Shown: positions 27,194 to 37,700 of the stretch, piece after piece
How the letters are laid out: the number at the start of each line of letters is the position of its first letter
Numbering within the stretch: position 1 is the first letter of the stretch
Origin: Mnemiopsis leidyi
Lineage: Eukaryota; Ctenophora; Tentaculata; Lobata; Bolinopsidae
Direction of reading: 5' to 3'
Length of the DNA stretch: 64,000 bases
Assembly: GCA_000226015.1 (NCBI GenBank)
Contig: JH154132.1
Coordinates: 279,053 to 343,052, forward strand
The notes under the pieces: model-generated
Database searches by the model: none
What the model saw: only the letters and a program-made list of their open reading frames with translations
Told to the model about the DNA's origin: nothing
Program-made: the position numbers and the translations under genes

Positions 27194-27448
27194 AAAAGTA
27201 CCCATGGCTCCACCTATGACTTGCAGTTGCTCCATGAAGGACTGTCTGAACGGCTATCAGTCTACCCAGGGCCAACAGCCAGAAAATTTTCGATTGTGAG
27301 ATCTATGCTAGACGATTTACAGAGTATGTGCCCCGATTTTAAAGCAGAAACTGAGTTTGAGAAGGGTATGCAACGCCTTGTTAGCCTGCTCATTAGTCAG
27401 ATGAAGCAGCTGAAGGTTGATCAGCATATCAACAGAAAAATAAATTAA
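27194..27448 (+). CDS. Orphan terminal-exon-like ORF, function unknown
   Basis: After ttatctacttcag the plus strand is open for 84 codons in phase 0 (KSTHGSTYDLQLLHEG…), ending VDQHINRKIN and stop TAA. The middle part (SMLDDLQSMCPDFKAETEF) reads like folded protein rather than simple sequence. I do not recognise the family and found no partner exon upstream. It lies between two LINE fragments, so it may be transposon-derived or a retained exon of a lost gene. Confidence 0.25.
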   Translation, partial: KSTHGSTYDLQLLHEGLSERLSVYPGPTARKFSIVRSMLDDLQSMCPDFKAETEFEKGMQRLVSLLISQMKQLKVDQHINRKIN

Positions 27449-27499
27449 TATTTTGTTTTACTCTGAAATATTTTGTTTTACTCTGGAAAAACCTATTTA

Positions 27500-27750
27500 C
27501 CTGCATGATTTGTTACGACTGAACTAATCGTCTGAAACACGTAACAATAGAGTTTATGAACCAGAGCTATTCCTTAAGCACTACATGAACAACTTCTGTT
27601 GTCAAGCTCCTAAATTATTGAATGCTAAATCGTCCTCTCCATCGTACTGCGAGAGAATAACAGCTGCCCCCAGCCTATCTTGTCTGAAATCTCGTTTAAA
27701 AAGATTCTTTCTCAAGATGCAGTCACATGATAACGAAAATTAATGGCACT
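27500..27750 (+). mobile_element. LINE 3' end fragment
   Basis: The plus strand 27545-27740 reads NNRVYEPELFLKHYMNNF, CCQAPKLLN, then ITAAPSLSCLKSRLKRFFL. This is the typical end of CR1/L2-like LINE polyproteins (…SxxxxGAKLWNxLPxxIRxAxSLxxFKxxLKxxL). It is followed by stops and an A-rich tail (27810-27860). It may be the distal part of the same insertion as 26130-26490. Confidence 0.55.
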
Positions 27751-27929
27751 TATCAAAGCACAACCTCATTGAATTCCTCACGACCTTAAAGTCTGACCTT
27801 ACTCTGATTTAAAATGAAATAAAATATAAACAACTTAATATAAAAAATAAACTAAGTATATCGATATAAAATAGATAAAATTTTCGTTAAATTTCTTGTC
27901 TACCAGGATGGCAGTATACCGTGTTTTTC

Positions 27930-28320
27930 AAACACAAAACAGGGAGGGTAACATTTGTGACCTTTCGGTTTTGATAACCCTTGGTCGCTGTCAACACTGG
28001 TAATTCAATTAATACTAACAAAATTTGGCACTAATTGGCAGTAATTGTTAAGTAGAACAACTGGTTTGAGTCGCTCACTAAGATAACAGTCAACCGTATA
28101 CATCCTTTGCGCCCTAGTGCAGAGAAGGGTCACCTTTAACCTTACGGTTTTAATGACCTTTGGTCGCTGCTAACACTAGCTTTATGAACTTGTTCCAAAT
28201 TTTAATTGTAGTTGTACGTCAATGGAATATAATTTTCTGGCATAGTCATCATTGACGAAATTATATCCGTCTAACGTTCTGCGTGAGTCGGGTATCACCG
28301 CGACAATAAAGTCATCATCA
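27930..28320. repeat. Dispersed repeats (two tandem-like blocks and a shared 65-bp block)
   Basis: A block 'gtgacctttcggttttgataacccttggtcgctg…aacact' at about 27955-28003 recurs in altered form at about 28128-28180. The block at 28252-28310 (ATTATATCCGTCTA…GCGTGAGTCGGGTATCACCG) is a shortened reverse-strand copy of 62580-62665. No coding is seen. The G+C-rich palindromic words at 28670-28745 (GCGCGCGTAGCGCGCGC) belong to the same gene-free stretch. Confidence 0.55.
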
Positions 28321-29577
28321 TTTTATACATCTAACATCATAAACTTACAATTAAAATGCGCGATTTTATTCTTATGAGCCTTATTTGTTATTGTAGGCTT
28401 ACAACCTACCGTCATCGCTTCGCGCGCGTCACACCTGCTCCTCGAGCAGATTCAAAGAATCGTGGACGCGCATCGCCCGTTAATATTTGTTATTGAAAGT
28501 TAAGATAACAGCAAACAGATCATTTTATTTCCAATCGGATCTTGTCTCCTATCTCAGCGCTTCCTCCTAACATTTTATTTTCTTTGCTCATTGAAACCTA
28601 TACTTCAAAAAATTTCATCAACATTATCATCATCACTCTCTTCACTTCGAATTTGCTCTAACCAATGGCCTATTGCGCGCGTAGCGCGCGCCACCAGAAA
28701 TTAAGGCCAAGGCTGGAAAGATATGCGTAGCAGCCGCCGCGCGCGGCGAAAGCACCTGGTTAGGTGAATTTCGAATGAGGCCAGAGTCAAATGCAAAGCT
28801 TAGACAACAGTCTTCATTGTTTTCAACCAAAGCCTTTTTGCGCGTTGCTTTGCGTTGTGGCCGGCCATTTTCAATATTTTCAAATTAAATTTCAATAAAA
28901 AAAAATTATAGTACGGGGCGGCAGCTTCTACTGAAGCGTTTGGTATGTATAGTAGTAGAAACTTTTTGGAACTTTCTGACGAAGTTTTAAATCGAATTGA
29001 AAGTGGAAGTTATTTGGAGAACAAGTTAAAGCATAACAACTTTTGGACCTTTTTAACCCTCCATCACTTTCCTTTTGCCCATAAAGTGGTCCCCCAAAAA
29101 GTATTGCGTTTCAGGGGGTATGGAAGAGGGGTTTGTATACCACCATTCATGTGGTCAAACTATAGGATGCCAATTTTTCCATCTCTAATACTTTTTGTGG
29201 TTATATAATTTGTGGTTATATATTTTTGTAATACCAAGACGAAAAATAAAATTCTCTTTTACTTTGCCGAAGGCAAAAAAGTAAAGTAGATGGTTTAAAG
29301 TGGTCAGATTTTGGTGGTGGTAGGTGAGTAGGAAGGTAGATGGCGGTGTCCGCTGTCCGCTGTCTGCTGTCTGCAGTCACAAAGCAATTTAACACATAGT
29401 GCAGTGCGCGCCACTGTTACCATGTCGACTTCACAAATTGCCTCCGCAAAGTTATTCTACTCTGAATATATATTTGTGTGTTAATCACCCTTGCGCCGCA
29501 TACCTATAACTACCAGAGTATTACTCTGAAGTAATATGTCAATTTGATATCTAATTCTAATGACGAGCTAGGGAGTG

Positions 29578-30060
29578 TGCATTTCCAGCCGAAGCTGTAC
29601 CAGACGCAGTCTGGTGAATGGCCGACTTGCGGCAGCTGAGGATCAAACCCTGGTCTGCTGCCACGGAGGCGTAAATGAAACCACTACACCACCCAGCCAA
29701 CATTGCATTTTTTGCATTCTAACAGGCTTTTACAGTTACACTGAAGGGGCAGCTGGAAGATTGTGGTGGAGTCATTGTTTGTTATCTGTTTTAGAAAACA
29801 TAGGTAGCAATTCATTGCATATTCTCCTTTTTTTGTATTTTGTAACACCTGTACCCAGGCTTTTGCAGTTATACTGAAGGGGTCCCTGAAAGATTCTATA
29901 TCACAGTTTACCAGTCGTTCAGCTGAGTTGACTGAAGAAGATTGCATAGCCAAATGCCCTTAGCACACTCCTCTGGGATTAGGGGACCTGGGAATTGGAC
30001 TCCCAATCTCCTACATAGTAAGTCAGGGTAGATGTCACTACACAACCAACCCTGACAGAG
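29578..30060 (-). mobile_element. tRNA-derived SINEs (compound insertion)
   Basis: Read on the minus strand, two tRNA-like heads are visible. The head at about 30053-29985 has A box GGTTGTGTAGTGAC and B box GGGAGTCCAATTCCC. The head at about 29700-29625 has A box GGTGGTGTAGTGGTT and B box CAGGGTTTGATCCTC. Two copies of a shared tail (AATCTTYCAG…CCCCTTCAGT…ACTG) lie at about 29910-29845 and 29790-29710. The heads cannot form complete tRNAs with acceptor stems, so these are SINEs rather than tRNA genes. The same tail occurs at 41488-41572. Confidence 0.6.
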
Positions 30061-30603
30061 ATGAAATCTACAAGTCTACAGCCACTGTTCTAACACCTAT
30101 AGTCTATATATCTACCATAACATAACACATTTTTTTCTAAGACCAATTTCAGTTCAAGAAAGAATTGCCTACTTTTGAATTAAGGTTAGCAAAAATCTGT
30201 TATTCAACATTCAGTGTAACATCAGATGCCTACATTAGTTGGCTAATTTATTTATCCTTGTGTAGGATTAACTGCATGGCAATATTGCCTCTTCAATGAA
30301 ACTTAAAATACATTGTCTGTCGAAAATAACTTGATTTGTTTCAGCTTGGATTTACATTCAATTTACATATCGCAACAAAATCACAGTTTGCAATATCCAA
30401 AATTCAGTAATTATGCTTATTTTATCATTTTAATATTCAAATATAGATTAATGGGTATTGAAACCATACAATATTAATTCAACATTAAATCCACTAATTT
30501 GTTATAGACCAACTCAAAGAATATGTAATATAATGTTATGTTCATTAGTTTATCATGATTTTGTGCAAATAGAAGAACCATCCAACATCTAGCTATCAAT
30601 AAA

Positions 30604-30609
30604 TTTATT
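30604..30609 (-). terminator. Polyadenylation signal AATAAA for annexin
   Basis: AATAAA on the minus strand lies 14 nt after the annexin stop codon. This very short 3'UTR would be compact but workable; a later signal may be used instead. Confidence 0.5.
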
Positions 30610-30623
30610 GACCATTTAAAAGA

Positions 30624-33600
30624 TCAGCACAGTGCCAACAGAGCTCGTTTGTAGTCCCCACTGCAGTCTCCCTGGGTATTTGGGTTTGAGCACACTCTAG
30701 AAAAATGCTGGATTTAATACTAGATACTATGATAAGGGTGATTTAATTGCATAATTCTGATTTCAGGTTATCGAATTTGAAAAATAGATTCAGGCTTTCT
30801 CATTAAAAAATTCTACAACTTACTGAAATATAACTCTCCAAGGTCTTTCCTTTGGACACCATCTTAAAACATTCTTTTATTTCAGCTAGATCAATCTCAC
30901 TTCTCCATACCAAAATCCTTATTAGCTTATCATCATTTGTCCCGATTCCCTACAACAGATACATATATATAAGATTTAAAACATTGGACATTTTATCAAT
31001 CTCCAACTTCTTCTAATAGAACCTTTTAAAACAGGTAAAATTTTCTTGGAAATTCATCAATATATTTCTGTGTTACTACGCCGTCATCAGGACACTCAAA
31101 TTATATGTATGATAGTAGTTTGAAAATATTAAAACAGTTTCCTGCTTTTCACTCGAGTCAAGAAGAGAGTAACAAAATAAACTGTTGAACTTATTTTCTG
31201 AAGCAACTCATGAACAATTATCCAATCATTCAGTTAAAATTCTTCGATGTCACTCAGTGTACAAATAACATATCTTTTTCAAATGGGAGTGTATGATATA
31301 CCATAAGAAAATTTAAAAAGGCTTAAGGTCTGCAATAGACTATTTATTACCTTCATGGACTTGTACAGCTGCTCAGCAAAATACAATTCTGCATCTTTTA
31401 TAACCCTCACTATGGATTAAACTTCTGTTATTATCAACTAAAACAATTATCATTTATAATTCTTTTGTTGATTTTAACAAATAATTGAAAACAAAATTGT
31501 CAACAAAGAGGCCTTTGTTGCAATTTAAGATGTTAATTTGATCTCTAGATATTTTCATAAGCCTTCGTTAAATTTTCACTTGTTCAACATGTTAGCTTCT
31601 TCAACATCTTTTATTTGAAGAGTGTACCCTGAGTCACCTTAGATGGCTGGAGTCAGATATTTTTAATTTCAATTCCATTAAGATAAAGGGTGATGTATAA
31701 ATACTTACTTATTAAGTTATGTTATCATTATCATATACCAGCATCAATATGCTATGCATCAGTGAATCAACTGCAATCAGTACCTATATGGGTTTGTTCA
31801 CATATGACGTCAGCAGATTTCTGAATCAGAATTTTTACTTAAAAATTTTCTTTCTGATTTTGTAAAATTCAGATAAACATATTTAAAAGAAATCAAAAAT
31901 TTTCAAAAAAATCTATAAATCCTAAAAATTTTTGATGACGTCATCATTGGCCAAACCCCCCTTCCCCCTCGTCATCATTTTGAAACCTCCTCCCTCCCCC
32001 TGGTTGACAACGTGATATGTGAACGATCCCATATGAACCATAAAATTAGTGAAAACTAACCGATTCCCAAGAATGCATCCTTTACATCCCCTGACATTTC
32101 GGATTTAATTGCATCTTCAATATCATCACCTTTTGCAATCTAAACAGTAGTGATTATTTCATTGTTAAATAGAACTGCATTTAAGAACATTAGGGGAAAT
32201 TTAGTAAAATATGTTTAATAATAGCCTTGTGTCAACTGTAATGGAATTGTGTTTAACAGATTTCATTATCTTTATCTTCATTTTTTCTGTGAATAATGTT
32301 GATTGAAAGAAGATCATGATGTTAAATCATAAAATTAATTCTCAGTGTGCTTTTACTTACATTTGTGTATTCTCTGAAAACACACTTGAGGTGCTTTGGG
32401 CTTCTTGATACTAAAATCTTGTTGAATGTGCTTTCATTTGTACCCCACTTGCCTTTACCAGCATCAAATAGGTCCTGAATGGTTACTAGTCAATCATTGA
32501 ATTGAAAGGTATTCATCATGATCACAACATCTTATTGTCAAATTTACAGTTCTAGGATGCTCATGATTTGGACCATTTGGTTTTTTAGAATCCAATATTG
32601 CTAGCCTGTGCATCTTTGACTGCCAGTGCATGGTTTGCTCCTTCCTCACTCCGGTTCCCTTGAATTAGTGATACTAGAACATGTTTTAATGAGCCACTTG
32701 TGTCACCTCTGATGTCTTCCTCAAGTTCTCTCTTGTATTCTGAGGATATTAGCTTCAGTGTCAAGTGTGTATTCCCATCTTCAGTGTGGCATCGTTTGAG
32801 TGTAAACATCAAAAAGCTTTATCACTTTGCAAATTTTGGTAAGCCAGGTTGTTTACTGACTGGTTAAAATGTTATCTTAGAAATTCTGAACAACAAACAA
32901 ATAAGTATAGTAATTTATGTTAAATCCCTGTACCCTGAATCATTCATCTGTTTTAGTGTACATTGTACAATGCTCAGTAGTAAATCGATACACCCTCCCA
33001 TCCAAAGTTAATTGTCCTGACTTTACCTGTTTATAAATTGCATCTCATTCAAGACTTACTTTTCGTGTATGCATCCCTGATCGCTGCAATGTCCCCCTTT
33101 GTGCCACCAACTAGAACATTGATCAGAGCACCTTCACTGGTACCTGGCCCCTGTTGATTTTTGCAGTTGGTTATTTAGATTAACCAGATAATGTGGTACC
33201 TAAATTAGGTATCTGAGTAAAGAGTAAATATCTTGTAACAGTTTTTCTTACAATACCAACAATAATCATGATATTAAATGCACTTATGTGACAAATTGGC
33301 GTTGAAACTACCAAACCAAATGCTCGATAGTGTACTCACTCTTATCGAGTTTCTGCAGATCCTTGCCAAAAACTTAGGTGTATCGTTGCAAAGGGAAACC
33401 ATGACCTCTCTAAAGTTACCGCTTGTTTCACTTTTCACGTGCTTTACCAGGTCTTTTCCAAACATTGTCTGAAATTGTGCTCAAGTCAGTGATCGGATAA
33501 ATTACAATCGAATAAACAAAACAATGCCAATTTAATTTAAAACAGGGCTTGCTAAAGTTAAGAATCTATACTGGTTGGTTCTCACCTTGTATAGTTTCGC

Positions 33601-33747
33601 TATTTCTTGTCGTTGTTCACTTGAACGATTGCAGAGAATTTTGATGAGCATAGCCTCGTCGGTTCCCACTCCACTGAAGGCTGCTCTAAGGTTATTGCAA
33701 TCTGCCTCAACATCGAAATCTTCCACCGGTATTACAGTCTTACCCAT
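30624..33747 (-). CDS. Annexin, complete, nine exons
   Basis: Exons (minus): 33747-33586, 33468-33340, 33150-33060, 32739-32606, 32474-32361, 32139-32061, 31409-31351, 30949-30824, 30671-30624. All phases close and give 313 residues, the usual length of a four-repeat annexin with a short N-terminal tail (MGKTVIPVEDFD). Type II calcium-loop motifs are GVGTDE (repeat 1), GPGTSE (repeat 2), GKGKWGTNE (repeat 3) and GIGTND (repeat 4). Family blocks YKTMFGKDLVKHVKSETSGNF, LEEDIRGDTSG and VRVIKDAELYFAEQLYKSMK are clear, and the C-terminus is SGDYKRALLALC. Annexins bind acidic phospholipids in a calcium-dependent way on cytosolic membrane faces. The intron after exon 4 begins GC rather than GT (KDAQ|gctagc). 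The first exon may have a 5'UTR acceptor just upstream. The gene is divergently arranged with the zinc transporter. The paralogue number is not assignable. Confidence 0.95.
31794..32030. mobile_element. MITE (family D) in annexin intron
   Basis: Ends are inverted: GGGTTTGTTCACATATGACGTC at the left pairs with GACAACGTGATATGTGAACGATCCC at the right. ATAT borders both sides and could be the target duplication. A shortened relative lies at about 26630-26690. No ORF is present. Confidence 0.7.
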
Positions 33748-33849
33748 TTTCCAACCTATGATATAATATGATATATCTATTTGTTGCAAAACGCAAAGCA
33801 TGCTTCAAGCCAAAAAACACGTGGTTTTCAGATTCCTTGTAATTTTATG

Positions 33850-34440
33850 TCTGAATGCTGGTCCAACTTTTCTTCTAGCTCAAGATTAAGGGGTCACTTA
33901 GGAGGTTAAGTGATATTATTTCGGCTTCGAAACTATCAAATTCGGATTCCTCGTCAAATCTTACTTGAAAATACTGGTCTAACTTTTTCTAGCTCAAAGT
34001 TGAAAATTTCCATTTTGGGGCCTTATAAGGGGTCACTCTAGGGGTCACGTGATAATTTTTCGGCTTTTTCAGATTCGGATTTTTCGGCTTTTTCTGATTC
34101 AGATTTTTACGTCAAAATACTTGTTTAACTTTTCTTCTAGCTCAAAAGTCACAGTTACAAATATCCATATCTGGGCCTTAAAGGCCTTTAAAGACCCTTA
34201 AAGGCCGTCCCATCAAATTTTCACATAGCTTATTTCATTGACCTCGATAAGGTTTACAAAACCTGTAATTTTCATGTCTCTTTCTCGTTCCAATTGGACT
34301 CCATTTTGTAGACTTTTTTGGGCCTTTTAAAGGGCCCTTAAAGGGGTCGGAGCGAATTTTAACATAGCCTGAGCCACAGAACGTTGCGAGATCTACCATA
34401 CCTGAAATTTTCGCGTCTTGTAAAAAAGCGAGGGAGGGGG
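33850..34440. repeat. Degenerate tandem repeats in the annexin/ZnT5 divergent promoter
   Basis: The 1-kb gap between the two divergent start codons is mostly degenerate tandem sequence. About three copies of a roughly 125-bp unit (TGGTCTAACTTTTCTTCTAGCTCAA, GGGGTCACTTAGG, ATAATTTTTCGGCTTTTTC) span 33850-34170. Two copies of a roughly 135-bp unit (GGGCCTTAAAGGCCTTTAAAG, AAATTTTCACATAGC, ACCTGAAATTTTC) span 34170-34425. The edge at 34441-34500 (GAGGGGTCGTATACCAC…CATACTATGGG) has a relative at 29125-29175. Confidence 0.65.
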
Positions 34441-34776
34441 AGGGGGGAGGGGTCGTATACCACACTTCATTTTGTCATACTATGGGAGTGGCTACTTTTT
34501 TGTTGAACCCGGGCTTAAATTGAACAAGACGAAATCGATTGACATAGTCTCTAAGTTCAAAACTTTTAGGTTAAGTGTATTTTCTGGTGGTGGTTGCCCC
34601 CACCTTTATATTGCGTACATCATAATTCAGTAAATAATTTGAGCTGCAAAATTATCCAAGCATATTATATATGCTGTGACTGTTTACACATCAGACTAAA
34701 ATCGACAGCTGTCTATTCTTTGTTTTGAATTTTGTTGTGCAACATGAGCTCAAATTTCTCCATTCACTAGCTCAAG

Positions 34777-37700
34777 ATGTTAAGTCGAGGCAGGAACCAC
34801 TCCCAAGACTTGGGAAGGATAGGACAGAGCAAGTTAGGACCGTTTCTCCTCATGTTGGTGTTTAGCAAACTGCTCTTTGTCAGCGGGACTTTCGTTTCTT
34901 TCGACATCTTGCAATCTGCTGCTCTGATTCAGGTATGTACTACGTCACTATTTCCGGCGTCCTGCTTTTAAGAATAAGCCTTGCTAGAGCTTACTTTTAA
35001 TTTTTAAATTGCCTTACTTGCTCTATTGCAATTAAACGGACTTCACACCAGGTGATCAGCACACAACTGGTATGCAGTGCAGTGCTCTATCTCATGCTGT
35101 ATCAACCTCTCAACATCTTTAGGACATTGTCCAAACAGAATCTCATCAAGGTGAGCCTGCCTGATATTCACTTTGTAACTATCGGTATCGGTATTGGATC
35201 CATAGATTTAACGAAACATTAGCTGTTAGCCGTTAGGAGTATGCTGAATAGCAGTAGCATGTTGAATGTTAATGTTGGATTACTGTTCATTCATATGTGC
35301 TTCAAACTTCAAAGGCATTTTTCGTACTTTTTTAAATACCATCGAAAATCGGAAAACTTCGGAAAAAGACTAAAAGTCAAAGGCATCAAATCATTTGATG
35401 AAGCATTTGATTGAAAAGATTGAAGGAGAAGTCATTAAGTTAAGATTCAAATATCGCAAAAAAAGAAGATTAATTTAAAATTTAGGGCTGATTTTACTGG
35501 AATGCTATATAGATTATTTGAAAATAAGGTGAACGTAAGTAAGAATGGGTCGTATGAAAGAATACCGATGCACCTCTAATGGGACCCTAACGCCCAAAAT
35601 TGCACCCCTAATGGGACCCTAGTGGGACCTTAAAGGGACCTTAACGGTACTCTATCGCCCAAAAGTGCACCCNNNNNNNNNNGATCAACAAGTTTACAAA
35701 CCTTAATTTCCTAGGAATTACCTTTTCGATTAATAGTTGAAATGGTCAAATATTGGCGTTCGAGGGGCACTAGGGTCCCACTACGGTCCCACTATGGGTG
35801 CAAAATGGCCCGGCAATAGGGTCCCATTAGAGTACCATTAAGGTCCCATTAGGGTCCCATAAGAGTACCATTAGGGGTGCAAAATGCCATGATGAGACAT
35901 TGGGCCAATTTGGGCCAGCTTGGCCACAATTGGGCCATGGCGCCCGAGTCCCATTAGGGGTGCACTTTTGGGCGTTAGGGTCCCATTAGAGGTGCATCGG
36001 TATTCTTTCATACGACCTAAGAATGCTTGACAGTACATTGTAGCACACTAAGATACAGAATAAACTACAAAAGAGTAATGAATGCATATTGCATACCCAT
36101 CGCATTATAGCTCGCCATTTTAGTTGTAATCTAGAAAAAAGTAATCGTTTAACCAAGCAACATAAAAAGACGAAACCTGCTGTTCTAAAACATAAAATGG
36201 CAGATAATCTGTTTAGGAATGCTACCGAAACTGCCCAAAAAGTCAGACATTAAGGCGTATCGGTTACATTACTGGCTGCGGTTACCCATTCTTCAACCAG
36301 GTAAATGGTGCAATTTTCTTTAATTGCCAATTAAGTAACAACCTTCGGAGATCAGATTGGTTGTTTGGTACGAGACGAGAAAACGGAAAATCTCATTTGT
36401 TCTCCCAAATTTGAGAAGTGAATCAAGCCAAAATCAATGGCATGGCTACAATTAAGATTGGTCGAAACTGCACGTGAAAATATGTCGAATTGCAAATCGA
36501 TTCTTTCCTAATTCCTACACTCCAACATAAAAACATCGATATAGCTTGGTTACATTAACCTTGGTTCATGTATGATTTACTAACTTTCTAAACAAATTGT
36601 CCCGCATTTTTTATATGTTCTCTTGAACATAGAGATCGGAAACAATTACAATAGAAACGAAGTTCGTCAAGCCGGGTTTCCGTCGCCCTATAGTGGTTTG
36701 CTTAACAACAACGGTAGCTTATAGATATCAACACATACAAACTACTTGATTTAATTTACTACACAAATCAGCTCACATGATTCGACAGGTAACTGCAACA
36801 GACAATTTAAACTGATATAGGCGCTTATCGTGAAATGATAAACTGTCTCGATAACCGGATGTGATTGCTTGGAAAAATGTTGAAATATTTAGCAGTGGAC
36901 ATACATTGACCTCAGCCAATCTAATCATTCCTCTTCTAAGTAAATGTGATGTTTATTACTATAGTGCGCTTTTTAGAATTTCCTGTGGGAAAAAAATGTT
37001 TGGTGTATTCAACTATATCGGGAACGTGGCATGAATGTGTAGAAAAAGTCAGAGCAATTAACATTTATCTAATTGATTCTAATTGGCCACCAAGTAAAAC
37101 GTAAGAAAATGTCAGTTTTGTGATTAAGGAACGGCAAGCCTAGTAATGTATTGACAAAAAGCGTGTGGTCAAGCTTTACCTTTTACAAAAGTGGACTCCT
37201 ATTCAGATGGCCAAACTGCTTTGTTTGTCTAAAATTATAGTGGAGCTCTCAGCCTAGTGGATGGTATAAATTACTGCCCTATAGAGGTCTAGGTAGTGTT
37301 ATATACTGTCACTGTACACAATGACCGGATAGAGTTACCTTTAATAGCTGCAATCTAGCGAATTGTCCCGGCGCAAGTTTTGAAGCTTTAGATATTAAAA
37401 TATATAAAACTGTAAAAGCAGCGCAGCTGAGAAATGGGAGCCTGGCAATTATATTACCAGACGGGACTAATTATTAAGGAAAACTCCACTCGAAGACGGC
37501 ACAACTTTTAGCCTGAAAGCGAACCAGCAGATCTTAACTAACTAGTAATCAAGTCATCATGATCGACCACCTGTAGTTAATAACATAGCAACATCGCACC
37601 GGTTTCATTAAAATCGGCTCTACGAAAACCGAGTCTTGAAAAGATCGAGTTTACAAGTTGGGGACCAATATTCCAGGTGAAACAAAGGAGTGGAGGAGGG

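Noticed and set aside
29578-29700. Possible tRNA gene on the minus strand
   Set aside because: A and B boxes are present, but no acceptor stem or intact cloverleaf can be formed, and a SINE tail family is associated.
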